DNA of 64,000 bases from JAMQPK01 sp035937795 (GTDB lineage: Bacteria; Acidobacteriota; Vicinamibacteria; Vicinamibacterales; JAMQPK01). This document shows, piece after piece, positions 15,665 through 25,532 of the stretch. The stretch covers positions 1 to 64,000 of the forward strand of contig DASZHO010000089.1 in assembly GCA_035937795.1 (NCBI GenBank). Reading direction: 5' to 3'. The notes beneath the pieces are model-generated. The model did no database searches and was not told where the DNA came from. It saw only the letters and a list, made by a program, of their open reading frames with translations. The position numbers and the translations under genes are program-made. Position 1 is the first letter of the stretch; the number at the start of each line of letters is the position of its first letter.

Positions 15665-16609
15665 ATGAAATTTCGCGTCTTTCTCGCGGCGCTGACGGCG
15701 GCCGTGGCGGTGCCGTTCCTCGCCCTGGGCCAGGCGCCACAGCCCCGCCCGGCGCAGCCGTCGTTCAGGACGGCGGTCGACGTCGTGTCGCTCAACATCA
15801 CCGTGACCGATTCGTCCAACCACTACGTCACCGACCTAACGCAGAATGATTTCGAGGTGTTCGAGGACGGCGTGAAACAGGATCTCATCCTGTTCAACCG
15901 CACCAACCTGCCCATCGCGTTGATCCTGCTCATGGACACGAGCTCCAGCATGGAGGAGCGCCTGCCGCTGGCGCAGGATGCCGCGGTCGGGTTCGTCCGG
16001 AAGCTGCGGCCGGCCGACCTCGGCGAGGTCATCAGCTTCGACAGCCGCTTCGAGACGCTGCAGAAATTCACCAACGACACGACGAGTCTGGAGACGGCCA
16101 TCAGGAAAACGGTCGCAGGCGGCTCGACGTCGCTCTACAACGCGGTCTATGTCTCGCTGAAAGATTTGAAGAAGATTCCGGCGCGATCCGACGAAGACGT
16201 GCGGCGTCAGGCGATCGTTCTGCTGACGGATGGCGAAGACACGTCGAGCCTGATTACCTTCGACGATGTGATGGAGTTGGCGCGGCGGTCCGAAACGGCG
16301 ATCTATCCGATTGGATTGATGGCCGACGAGCCGGCGCAGTCCAGGGGCTTTCGTGAAGCGACGTTTGCGCTTCGCCAGATGGCGAGCGACACCGGCGGCC
16401 GATCGTTTTTCCCGACCGACGCCAAGGCGCTCGCCGGTATTTACGGCCAGATCTACGACGAGCTGTCGAGCCAGTACACCATCGGCTACACCTCGAAGAA
16501 CCAGCGGCGCGACGGCGCATGGCGCCGCCTGGTGGTCCGCGTCAACCGGCCGACGGTAGCCGCCCGCACGAAGCAGGGTTACTTCGCACCGACGGTTGCA
16601 GCGCGATAA
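15665..16609 (+). CDS. Secreted VWFA-related domain protein
   Basis: A 314-residue protein with a signal peptide (residues 1-23, ending FLALGQ). An N-terminal beta region (residues 35-80, VVSLNITVTDSSNHYVTDLTQNDFEVFEDG) is followed by a von Willebrand factor A domain. The metal-dependent adhesion site DxSxS is at residues 91, 93 and 95. LLTDGEDTSS and a C-terminal YTIGYTSKNQRRDGAWRRLVVRV follow. This arrangement is the 'VWFA-related Acidobacterial domain' type, which is abundant in acidobacteria. It probably acts in the periplasm or on the surface in protein binding. It may share a transcript with hemX, 29 bp downstream, but a functional link to haem synthesis is not evident. Confidence 0.85.
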   Translation: MKFRVFLAALTAAVAVPFLALGQAPQPRPAQPSFRTAVDVVSLNITVTDSSNHYVTDLTQNDFEVFEDGVKQDLILFNRTNLPIALILLMDTSSSMEERLPLAQDAAVGFVRKLRPADLGEVISFDSRFETLQKFTNDTTSLETAIRKTVAGGSTSLYNAVYVSLKDLKKIPARSDEDVRRQAIVLLTDGEDTSSLITFDDVMELARRSETAIYPIGLMADEPAQSRGFREATFALRQMASDTGGRSFFPTDAKALAGIYGQIYDELSSQYTIGYTSKNQRRDGAWRRLVVRVNRPTVAARTKQGYFAPTVAAR

Positions 16610-16638
16610 GACTCGGTTTGGCGGCGCCGCGACTTCCC

Positions 16639-17463
16639 ATGCTGATGAACATCATTCCGTTAGCGCTCTATGCGACAGCCTTCGTGCGCTACGCGATGCA
16701 GTTCGCGCGCCGGACCCTCAACGTGAGCCGCGCGGCCAGCACCTGGCTGATCATGGGCGCCTTCGCGCACACCTTCGTCATCGGCATGGAGACCATGCGC
16801 GTGGGGCACGTGCCGTTTGCGGGCGCGACATCCGCCATTTCCACGTTCGTCTGGCTGCTGGCGCTCTCCTACCTGTACATCGAATTCACGACCGGAGAAC
16901 GGTCGATGGGCGTGTTCATTCTGCCGCTGCTCGTCGCGCTGCAGGCGATCCCCGCGCTGCATCCGACCCCGGAGGACCCGTCGCCGCTGCTCGAAAGCGC
17001 GTGGTTCGGCGTGCACGTATCCTCGCTGCTCTTCGCCTATGCGAGTTTTGCCCTCGCCTGCGTGCTGGGCGTCACCTACGTGCTCCAGTTCAACGAGATC
17101 AAGGCGAAGGATCTCGGTTTTTTCTACGATCGGCTGCCGTCGCTGCAGGTGCTGGACGAGATGAACCTGCGCGCGGTGAAAATCGGATGGCTGTTCCTGA
17201 CCGTCGGCCTCATTTCGGGCGCGATCTGGGCGTCGCAGATCCAGGGATCCGGCGACCCGCGCGTGCACTCGATGACGCTGGCCGATCCGAAAATCTTCGT
17301 GGCGGTGCTCTGCTGGGCGGTGTATTCGTTCGAGCTCTACGCCCAGACGGCCATCGGCTGGCGCGGGCGGCGCGCCGCCTGGCTCTCGGCGGTGGGCTTC
17401 GGCATCGTGCTCCTGAATTTCGTGCCGGTCAGCTACTTCTTCACCCAGAGTCACAAATTTTGA
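16639..17463 (+). CDS. HemX/CcsA-family cytochrome c assembly-type membrane protein
   Basis: A 274-residue protein from the ATG at 16639, with about eight membrane helices. The family's His-bearing segments are present (FGVHVSSLLFAYASFALACVLGVTY, and HSMTLADPKIFVAVLCWAVYSFELY). It lies directly before hemA, as HemX does in the Bacillus hemAXCDBL operon, where HemX lowers the amount of HemA. It could instead be the CcsA/ResC haem-handling protein; the full WWD haem motif is not obvious. Membrane location is clear; the choice between HemX and CcsA is context-based. Confidence 0.75.
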   Translation: MLMNIIPLALYATAFVRYAMQFARRTLNVSRAASTWLIMGAFAHTFVIGMETMRVGHVPFAGATSAISTFVWLLALSYLYIEFTTGERSMGVFILPLLVALQAIPALHPTPEDPSPLLESAWFGVHVSSLLFAYASFALACVLGVTYVLQFNEIKAKDLGFFYDRLPSLQVLDEMNLRAVKIGWLFLTVGLISGAIWASQIQGSGDPRVHSMTLADPKIFVAVLCWAVYSFELYAQTAIGWRGRRAAWLSAVGFGIVLLNFVPVSYFFTQSHKF

Positions 17464-17486
17464 ACACCGCGCCGCGACCCTGACGA

Positions 17487-18824
17487 ATGCAGCTGCTTCT
17501 CGTTGGCCTCAGTCATCGAACGACGCCGGTGGAGTTGCGGGAGCGGCTCGACTTCAGCGCCCGGGGTGTCGATCGCGCGCTCGCGGCGCTGGCCGGATCC
17601 CCGTCGCACAGCGAAGCGGCCATCATCTCGACGTGCAACCGCGTGGAGCTGTATGTCGTGTCCGACGATGTGGACGCGGCGCGCGCGGGCGTCGCGCGAT
17701 TCGTGTCGGAGTTTCACAGCGTGCCCGCGGCCGATTTCGCGCCGCACCTCTACGAAAAGGTCGGCCAGGACGCCGTGCGCCATCTCTTCCGCGTCGCCGC
17801 CGGCCTCGACTCGCTGGTCGTCGGCGAGCCGCAGGTGCTCGGGCAGGTGAAGGACGCCTACAACGTGGCGTCGCAGGTGGGGTGCACCGGCCTTCTGCTC
17901 AATAAGCTCTTCCATTCCGCGTTCGCCGCCGGCAAACGTGTGCGGTCGGAAACGGCGCTGTCGGAGGGCGCCGTGTCGGTGAGTTACGCCGCCGTGGCGC
18001 TGGCGCGCAAAATCTTCGGCGATTTGAAAGGGCGCAGCGTGCTTGTCCTGGGTGCGGGCGAAATGGGCAAGTTGACGGCCATCCACATGCGCTCGCAAGG
18101 CATCCAACGCCTGGTGATCATCAGCCGCACCTCCAAGCACGCCGAGGCGCTCGCCCAGACCATCGGCGGCAGCGCGATGGCGTGGGAGTCGCTCGCCAGC
18201 GCGCTGGCCGAGGCCGACATCCTGATCACGGCGACCGGATCGACAACGCCCATCATCTCCCGGACGATGATCGCGCAAACCATGAAGGCGAGGCGCCAGA
18301 GGCCGCTGTTCATCATCGATATTGCGGTGCCGCGCGACGTGGAAGCGAGCGCGGGAGATTTCGAGGAGGTCTTTCTCTACAACATCGACGACCTGCAGGC
18401 GGTGGTTCAGGAAAACCTTTCGCGCCGCGCCACCGAAGCGTCGCAGGCCGAGGGCATCGTCTCGGAGGAGGTCAACCGGTTCACGGCCTGGCTCAACTCG
18501 CGAGGCGCCGTGCCGACCGTCGTCGCGCTGCGGCAGCGTTTCGAGGCGGTCCGGCAGTCCGAGCTCCGGCGTCTCGAGCCGAAGCTTGCCGCCCTTGGGC
18601 CCGAGGCGCGCGCAAAGGTGGACGAAATTACCCGCCTCATCGTCGAGAAGCTTCTCATCAACCCGACCGAACAGCTGAAATCGATTTCCGACGCCGACAC
18701 CGTCGCGGCGTACAGCGACGCGCTGAACCGCCTGTTCGGCCTGTCGGCCGACGCCGGCGCATCCCCGCCGGGCGAAGAACCGACGTTGACGAGCGCGGGT
18801 TCCACCAAAAAGCGGATCCAGTGA
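17487..18824 (+). CDS. hemA: Glutamyl-tRNA reductase
   Basis: A 445-residue enzyme that reduces glutamyl-tRNA(Glu) with NADPH to glutamate-1-semialdehyde, the first committed step of C5 haem synthesis. The catalytic Cys is residue 50 in ISTCNRVELYVV. The tRNA-binding N-terminus (GLSHRTTPVELRE), the NADPH fold (VLVLGAGEMGKL) and the C-terminal dimer helix are present. The tail after residue 425 is not conserved. The stop overlaps the hemC start (GTGA). Absence of a hemA-type ALA synthase here and the presence of hemL agree with the C5 route. Confidence 0.97.
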   Translation: MQLLLVGLSHRTTPVELRERLDFSARGVDRALAALAGSPSHSEAAIISTCNRVELYVVSDDVDAARAGVARFVSEFHSVPAADFAPHLYEKVGQDAVRHLFRVAAGLDSLVVGEPQVLGQVKDAYNVASQVGCTGLLLNKLFHSAFAAGKRVRSETALSEGAVSVSYAAVALARKIFGDLKGRSVLVLGAGEMGKLTAIHMRSQGIQRLVIISRTSKHAEALAQTIGGSAMAWESLASALAEADILITATGSTTPIISRTMIAQTMKARRQRPLFIIDIAVPRDVEASAGDFEEVFLYNIDDLQAVVQENLSRRATEASQAEGIVSEEVNRFTAWLNSRGAVPTVVALRQRFEAVRQSELRRLEPKLAALGPEARAKVDEITRLIVEKLLINPTEQLKSISDADTVAAYSDALNRLFGLSADAGASPPGEEPTLTSAGSTKKRIQ

Positions 18825-19831
18825 CCACGCTTCGCCTCGGTACCCGCGGCAGCCCGCTCGCGCTGTTTCAGGCCCGGTTGGTCGCGCAGCGCATCGCCGC
18901 GTCCGGCGGCCCCGCGTCGGACATCATCGTCATCAAGACCTCGGGCGACCAGCTGGCCAACGCTCCGCTCTCGGAGGCCGGGGGCAAGCGGCTGTTCGTG
19001 AAGGAGATTGAGGACGCGCTCGCCGGCGGCGACGTCGACATCGCGGTCCACAGCAGCAAGGACATGCCCGCCGAACTGCCGGACGGTCTGGTGATCGGCG
19101 CGGTCCTGCCGCGCGAGGATCCGGCCGATGCCCTCGTGCTGCCCGGACAAGATCGAGGTCGGGGGCCGTTTTCCGCGCTGGCCGGGAACCCGACCGCCGA
19201 TTTCGATATCGCGGCGATTCGCGAAAGGATCGGGCGGAGCGCCCGCATCGGCACCGGCAGCGTCCGCCGGAGCGCGCAGCTGCGGCGGCTGTTTCCCCGA
19301 GCCAGTTTTCAAAACGTGCGCGGCAACCTCGACACGAGGCTTCGCAAACTCGACGCCGGCGATTACGATCTGCTCGTGCTGGCGGCGGCCGGGCTGCGGC
19401 GCCTGGGCTTCGATTCGCGCATTTCGATGAAGGTGTCTCTCGACGACTGCATCCCCGCGCCGGGCCAGGGGATCATCGCCATCGAAATTCGCGACGGCGA
19501 CGCCGGCGTGCGGGCGGCCGTCGCGCCGGTGAACGACGCGGAGACGGCGGCGGCTCTCGACGCCGAGCGCGCCCTCGTCGTGGCGCTCGGCGGCGGCTGC
19601 CAGATGCCAATCGGCGGCGTGGCGACGCCGGCCGGGGCGTCAGCGCTCGAGTTATCTGCGATCGTCGCGTCGCTCGACGGCACCCGCGCCATCCGCTATA
19701 AGAAGGTTGGTACGAAGGCGGAGGCGAAGGCGCTGGGGCGGGATGTCGCCGAATATCTGCTGAACGCGGGTGCGTCGAAGATACTCGACGAGTCGCGCAA
19801 CCCAAATCCCGAACCGCGGCAGCTGACCTGA
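18821..19831 (+). CDS. hemC: Hydroxymethylbilane synthase (porphobilinogen deaminase)
   Basis: A 336-residue protein from the GTG at 18821, coupled to hemA by a 4-bp overlap. It polymerises four porphobilinogens into hydroxymethylbilane. Visible are LRLGTRGSPLALFQA, the catalytic Asp in HSSKDMP (residue 81) and the dipyrromethane-cofactor Cys 260 in LGGGCQMPIGG. It is about 20 residues longer than E. coli HemC because of an insert near residues 108-130. An open frame continues far upstream but runs through hemA and is not coding. Confidence 0.96.
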   Translation: MTTLRLGTRGSPLALFQARLVAQRIAASGGPASDIIVIKTSGDQLANAPLSEAGGKRLFVKEIEDALAGGDVDIAVHSSKDMPAELPDGLVIGAVLPREDPADALVLPGQDRGRGPFSALAGNPTADFDIAAIRERIGRSARIGTGSVRRSAQLRRLFPRASFQNVRGNLDTRLRKLDAGDYDLLVLAAAGLRRLGFDSRISMKVSLDDCIPAPGQGIIAIEIRDGDAGVRAAVAPVNDAETAAALDAERALVVALGGGCQMPIGGVATPAGASALELSAIVASLDGTRAIRYKKVGTKAEAKALGRDVAEYLLNAGASKILDESRNPNPEPRQLT

Positions 19832-21385
19832 ATGCGACCTGTGGTCTACCTCATCGGCACCGGCCCCGGCGATCCCGGCCTGATCAGCGTTCGCGGCCTG
19901 CGCGCGCTGACCGAAGCCGACGTGCTGATCTACGACCACCTCGTGCATCCACGGCTGCTCCGCTACGCGAAGCAGGACGCGGAGAAGATCGACGTCGGGT
20001 CGGCGGCGCCGCAGCCCCTCGACCAGGAAGCGATCTGCTATCTGCTCGCCGAAAAGGCGCGCGAAGGGAAAGTCGTGGCGCGCCTGAAATGGGGCGATCC
20101 GTTCGTGTTCGATCGCGGAGGGGAGGAGGCCCTGTTTCTGCACGAACAGGGCGTGCTGTTCGAGGTCGTGCCGGGCATTCCCGCGGGAATCGGCACGCCG
20201 AGTTATGCAGGCGTTCCTGTGACGTATCCAGGCGGCGGCGACACCGTGACGTTTGTCCGCGGCCACGAGGACCCGAGCAGCGTCACGGCGCCCGAGATCG
20301 ATTGGAGCGCGCTCGCGCTCCTCGGCGGCACTGTCATTTGTTATGCCGGACCGCGGCAGCTGCCCGAGATTCTCAAGGCGCTCACCGCGCACGGCTTCGC
20401 GAACGATGAGCCGGCGGCGATCGTCTACGACGGCACGCTGCCGTCGCAGCAAACCATCGAAGGCACCTTGCACGAGCTAGCGGAGACGAAAGCGCTGCGG
20501 CCCAAGCCGGCGATCCTGATTGTGGGCCGCGTGGCCGCGCTTCGCCAGCATCTCCGGTGGTTCGACGAACGACCCCTCTTCGGCAAGCGCATCGTCGTCA
20601 CGCGGTCGCGCGAGCAGGCCGCCGAGCTTGTCGACCTGCTCGAGTCGCTCGGCGCCGAGGCGATCGAGGCGCCGATGATCCGGATTGCTCCGCCGGAAGA
20701 TTACGCCCCGCTCGACGACGCCATCGCACAGGCGGGATCCTACGACTGGATTATCTTCACGAGCGCGAACGCCGCCGACGCGTTCGTGCGGCGGCTCCAG
20801 GGGGGCGCCCGCGACATTCGCGATCTCAAGGGTGTGAAGCTGTGCGCGGTCGGTGCGGCCACCTCCGCGCGCCTCGCGAAATACGGGCTTCGCGTCGATC
20901 TCGAGCCCGCCGAGTACGTTTCAGAATCGATCGTGCCGGCGCTGCGCGAGTCGGGCGATTTGACCGGCAAGCGCTTTTTGCTGCCCAGGGCCGATATCGC
21001 GCGTGAAGTGGTCGGGGATGAGCTGCGGAAGGCAGGAGCCGACGTGACCGAGGTGACGGCCTACCGAACGGTGCTTGCGGAAATCGAGCGCGAGGGCGAT
21101 CCCGACATCTATCGCATGCTGCTCGAGACGCGCGTCGACGCCGTCACTTTCACGAGCGCGTCGACGGTAAGAAATTTCGTCCAGGTGTTCGGCGCCGATC
21201 AGGCCGCCGACCTCCTGCGCAAAACCGCGGTGGCGTCGATCGGTCCGGTGACCGCTGAGGCCGCGGAGCAATACAGCATCACGACATCGATCATGCCGAA
21301 GGACTACACCATTCCCGCGCTCGTGGAGGCGATTGTCGACTATTTCAACGTCCGTCCGAAGGCGGACGCCGCCGTCAAGCGGTGA
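19832..21385 (+). CDS. cobA-hemD: Uroporphyrinogen-III C-methyltransferase / uroporphyrinogen-III synthase fusion
   Basis: A 517-residue bifunctional protein whose ATG directly follows the hemC stop. Residues 1-245 are a SAM-dependent CobA/SUMT domain (VYLIGTGPGDPGLISVRGLRAL, KWGDPFVFDRGGEE, VVPGIPAGIGTPSYAGVPVT), giving precorrin-2 for siroheme or corrinoids. Residues 250-510 are a HemD domain (KRIVVTRSREQAAELVDLLESLGAE, DWIIFTSANAADAF, and FTSASTVRNF), which closes hydroxymethylbilane to uroporphyrinogen III. Such fusions are known in firmicutes and other phyla. It sits at the haem/siroheme branch point. Confidence 0.95.
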   Translation: MRPVVYLIGTGPGDPGLISVRGLRALTEADVLIYDHLVHPRLLRYAKQDAEKIDVGSAAPQPLDQEAICYLLAEKAREGKVVARLKWGDPFVFDRGGEEALFLHEQGVLFEVVPGIPAGIGTPSYAGVPVTYPGGGDTVTFVRGHEDPSSVTAPEIDWSALALLGGTVICYAGPRQLPEILKALTAHGFANDEPAAIVYDGTLPSQQTIEGTLHELAETKALRPKPAILIVGRVAALRQHLRWFDERPLFGKRIVVTRSREQAAELVDLLESLGAEAIEAPMIRIAPPEDYAPLDDAIAQAGSYDWIIFTSANAADAFVRRLQGGARDIRDLKGVKLCAVGAATSARLAKYGLRVDLEPAEYVSESIVPALRESGDLTGKRFLLPRADIAREVVGDELRKAGADVTEVTAYRTVLAEIEREGDPDIYRMLLETRVDAVTFTSASTVRNFVQVFGADQAADLLRKTAVASIGPVTAEAAEQYSITTSIMPKDYTIPALVEAIVDYFNVRPKADAAVKR

Positions 21386-21450
21386 ACCGACGGCGCGGCC
21401 GGTGGTGCCTCGCTTTAGCCGGACTACACCAGTACGCGTAAACTAACCGT

Positions 21451-22458
21451 ATGAATCCTGTTCAAACCAGCCACGCGCTGAATCTCGTCAAGCGCTCCCG
21501 CCGCATGCGGCGTTCCCCCGGGATTCGCGCGCTCGTGCGCGAGACGCGGCTGTCGGCCGAGCAATTCCTCTATCCCCTCTTTGTCTGCGAGGGACAGAAC
21601 GTCCGCCGCGAGGTGCCGTCGATGCCCGGCGTCTTTCAGCTGTCGGTCGACGAGGCCGTGAGGGAAACCGAAGCGGCGCGCGGTGAAGGCGTGCCCGGCG
21701 TGCTGCTTTTCGGGATTCCTGCACACAAGGACGACATCGGGTCGGCCGCCTACGACAACGACGCGCCGGTGCAGTCCGCGGTTCGCGCGATCAAGCGGAA
21801 CGCTCCGGACACCGTCGTGGTGACTGACGTCTGCCTGTGCGAGTACACGTCGCACGGCCACTGCGGCATTCTGATCGACCGGGAAGTGGCCAACGATCCC
21901 ACGATCGAGCAACTGGTTCGCGCGGCGGTGTCGCACGCGGCGGCGGGCGCCGACATCGTGGCGCCGTCGGACATGATGGACGGCCGCGTAGGGGCCATCC
22001 GCCGGGCGCTCGACGAGCAGGGCTTTGAAAACACGGCGATCATGTCGTACGCAGCCAAGTACTGCTCGGCGTTCTACGGGCCGTTTCGCGACGCCGCGGA
22101 CTCGGCGCCGAAGTTCGGCGACAGGCGCACGCACCAGATGGATCCTGCCAACGCCGAAGAAGCGCTTCGAGAGGTCGAGCAGGACATCGAGGAAGGCGCC
22201 GACATCGTGATGGTGAAGCCGGCGATGCCCTACCTTGACGTGATCACGCGGGTGAAACAGCAGTTCGGCAGTCCGACCGCCGGTTATCAGGTGAGCGGCG
22301 AATACTCGATGATCAAGGCCGCCGCGGCGCGCGGCTGGCTCGAGGAACCGCGAGCGATGATCGAATCGCTCACGTCGATCGCGCGCGCGGGAGCGGACAT
22401 CATCATCACGTACTACGCGAGGGACGCCGCACGGGCCTTGAAGACGCAGCATCGCTGA
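21451..22458 (+). CDS. hemB: Delta-aminolevulinic acid dehydratase (porphobilinogen synthase)
   Basis: A 335-residue enzyme condensing two 5-aminolevulinates to porphobilinogen. The zinc-type metal site has three Cys in DVCLCEYTSHGHCG (about residues 129-140). The Schiff-base lysines lie in SYAAKYCSAFYGPFRDAA and MVKPAMPYLD. Length is typical. It is separated from cobA-hemD by 65 bp, and a TAAACT box (21439-21444) lies 6 nt before the ATG, so it may have its own start site. Confidence 0.97.
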   Translation: MNPVQTSHALNLVKRSRRMRRSPGIRALVRETRLSAEQFLYPLFVCEGQNVRREVPSMPGVFQLSVDEAVRETEAARGEGVPGVLLFGIPAHKDDIGSAAYDNDAPVQSAVRAIKRNAPDTVVVTDVCLCEYTSHGHCGILIDREVANDPTIEQLVRAAVSHAAAGADIVAPSDMMDGRVGAIRRALDEQGFENTAIMSYAAKYCSAFYGPFRDAADSAPKFGDRRTHQMDPANAEEALREVEQDIEEGADIVMVKPAMPYLDVITRVKQQFGSPTAGYQVSGEYSMIKAAAARGWLEEPRAMIESLTSIARAGADIIITYYARDAARALKTQHR

Positions 22459-22465
22459 ATTTTTG

Positions 22466-23850
<1,385 letters not shown>

Positions 23851-23852
23851 CT

Positions 23853-24725
23853 TCATTGCCCGACGTCCAGCGGCGAGTCCATCCGGACGCGCAGGACGGT
23901 CCCGGGGGGGAGATCGACATCGTTGCCTTCGGTGGCCGCGATCGTGCCGCCGCCGCCGATCAGAATGCCGGCGAGCGCACCCTTCAGGCCGCCGAAGATG
24001 CCGCCGATGATCGCCCCGACGCCGGCGCCGGTCGCGATTCGCCCATTGTCGTCCTGACCCTGCAATGCCTGGGTCACCGTTGCGCGAATCGAATAGGTAC
24101 GGCCGTCGATCGTGAACCTGTCGAACACCAGCGTCATCTGGCCCTTGCGATCGATCCCGCGGCTGGCCGGCGTGACCGAGCTCACGATGCCGCGCATCAC
24201 CGATCCGGCGGGCACGAGCACCCGGCCGTTTCGCTCGTAGGCGGAGAGTGTCGTGGCATCGACGCGATCTTCCGGCCTGGCCGTACCCGAGTTGAGCCGC
24301 GTCTGCAGGCGGACATCGAGCTCGGTGCCGACTGGAATCTCGGTCAGGCTGGCCCGGGCCTCGGGGGCCGGCGGCGCCGGCCGGGCCCTCGCCTCGCTGC
24401 GGAGCCGATCGAGCCGGTCGAGCAGGTCGATGTATTCAGGCCGCGAGACGCTCGACTCCTTCCGCAGCTTGACTTTGAGATAGATCACTTCATCTCGCAG
24501 CTCCTCGAGCCGCGGCTCGAGCGAGTCGGCAAGACGCGCATCGCGCGGCCTGAGCGCCGCGATGTTTCCGGCGATCTCGCTCACGTTGTCCTGGAGGCGC
24601 TGAATGTCGTCCGCCGTCACCGGAGCCTGAGCCGCGACCGGAGCGCTGCCGGCGATCATCACGACACCCAGTGCGAGTCCGAAAAGCGCCCTCAGGTCCA
24701 TCCAGCCCATCAACCTATGTCCCAT
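23853..24725 (-). CDS. Periplasmic coiled-coil / glycine-zipper protein of unknown function
   Basis: A 290-residue protein; a GGAG ribosome-binding site supports the ATG at 24725. Residues 1-33 are a signal peptide ending PVAAQA. Residues 40-110 are a charged helical region that could form a coiled coil (IQRLQDNVSEIAGNIAALR, LEPRLEELRDEVIYLKVKL). Residues 125-215 are a beta-rich domain (PVGTELDVRLQTRLNSGTARPEDRVDATT), and residues 230-262 a glycine zipper (AGVGAIIGGIFGGLKGALAGILIGGGG). The final residues repeat the 'PGTVLRVRMDSPL' beta motif. I do not recognise a named family; membrane or envelope association is likely. Confidence 0.65.
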   Translation of the reverse strand: MGHRLMGWMDLRALFGLALGVVMIAGSAPVAAQAPVTADDIQRLQDNVSEIAGNIAALRPRDARLADSLEPRLEELRDEVIYLKVKLRKESSVSRPEYIDLLDRLDRLRSEARARPAPPAPEARASLTEIPVGTELDVRLQTRLNSGTARPEDRVDATTLSAYERNGRVLVPAGSVMRGIVSSVTPASRGIDRKGQMTLVFDRFTIDGRTYSIRATVTQALQGQDDNGRIATGAGVGAIIGGIFGGLKGALAGILIGGGGTIAATEGNDVDLPPGTVLRVRMDSPLDVGQ

Positions 24726-24746
24726 GGTGTCTCCTCAAGATAACGG

Positions 24747-25370
24747 TCACTTTGCGTTGGCCGCTGCCGCGTGGTCGGCTCCCCTGAAATCCTCTTCGAT
24801 TGCCGCGGGATCGCTGAGGGACGCCTCGGCCGGCCTCGGGATGCGATGCACGACCGGGGCCGTGTGCCGCAGATACACCACAACCGCGTGCATATCCTCA
24901 TCGGTCCACTGCGAATAGGCGGGCCACGGCATGAGGTGTCCCGGGATCGGCCGGCCATCAGGCGCCAGGCCGCTCCTCAACACGCGTTTAATGTCGGGGT
25001 CGGACCAGTTGCCAATCCCGGTGTCCTTGTCGGGCGTCAGGTTCATGCTTACGTAGGTGCCATGCGCCCGTCTCACGGATTTGAAACCACCCGCCAGGTA
25101 CATCGTATCGAATTGCGGGCGGTGCGCGCCGGGAGTCGTGTGGCAATCGCTGCATGCGCCAATCGTCACGAGATAGTGACCCCGCTCGGCCATCATCCGC
25201 TCAGCCGGATCGGCAATTTTCGACAGGTCTGGTCCCGCCTTCCCAGCCGGACCGGAGAATTCTTCCGGCTTCATCAGGGTGAACGGCGGAATGAAATACA
25301 GGAACGCCAGAAATCCGATGACGCCGAGCGCGACGACGGTCACGCCGAACCACTTCAGAAATCGCGTCAT
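24747..25370 (-). CDS. Membrane-anchored monohaem cytochrome c
   Basis: A 207-residue protein with an N-terminal membrane helix (residues 9-28) and one haem c site, CSDCH, at about residues 73-77 (GHYLVTIGACSDCHTTPG). The likely distal Met is in GHLMPWPAYS. It closely resembles the C-terminal haem domain of the gene upstream (both have GT-VS-NLT-DK-TG-GNW followed by MPWP), which suggests a duplication. Such proteins carry electrons in alcohol or aldehyde oxidation or other periplasmic chains; the partner is unknown. It is followed after 20 bp by the glycine-zipper gene. Confidence 0.85.
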   Translation of the reverse strand: MTRFLKWFGVTVVALGVIGFLAFLYFIPPFTLMKPEEFSGPAGKAGPDLSKIADPAERMMAERGHYLVTIGACSDCHTTPGAHRPQFDTMYLAGGFKSVRRAHGTYVSMNLTPDKDTGIGNWSDPDIKRVLRSGLAPDGRPIPGHLMPWPAYSQWTDEDMHAVVVYLRHTAPVVHRIPRPAEASLSDPAAIEEDFRGADHAAAANAK

Positions 25371-25371
25371 T

Positions 25372-25532
25372 GTTACTCGCGGGGGCCCCTCGCCCCGCTC
25401 GGCCTCGCTCGCTTGCGGGGGCCCCTCCGCCCCGCGCCGCTCGCTCGTCTTCGTTACTCGCGGGGGCCCCTCGCCCCGCTCGGCCTCGCTCGCTTGCGGG
25501 GGCCCCTCGCCCCGCGCCGCTCGCTCGTTATT
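25372..25532. repeat. GC-rich 81-bp direct duplication between two cytochrome genes
   Basis: Two nearly identical units (25372-25452 and 25453-25532, period 81 bp) fill the gap between the two cytochrome c genes. Each unit is itself two related halves of about 38-40 bp, each carrying a GCGGGGGCCCC core with the GGGGGCCCC palindrome. The second copy reaches the stop codon region of the upstream gene. It could fold into GC hairpins; it resembles dispersed REP-like elements, but no other copy lies in this window. Confidence 0.8.
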
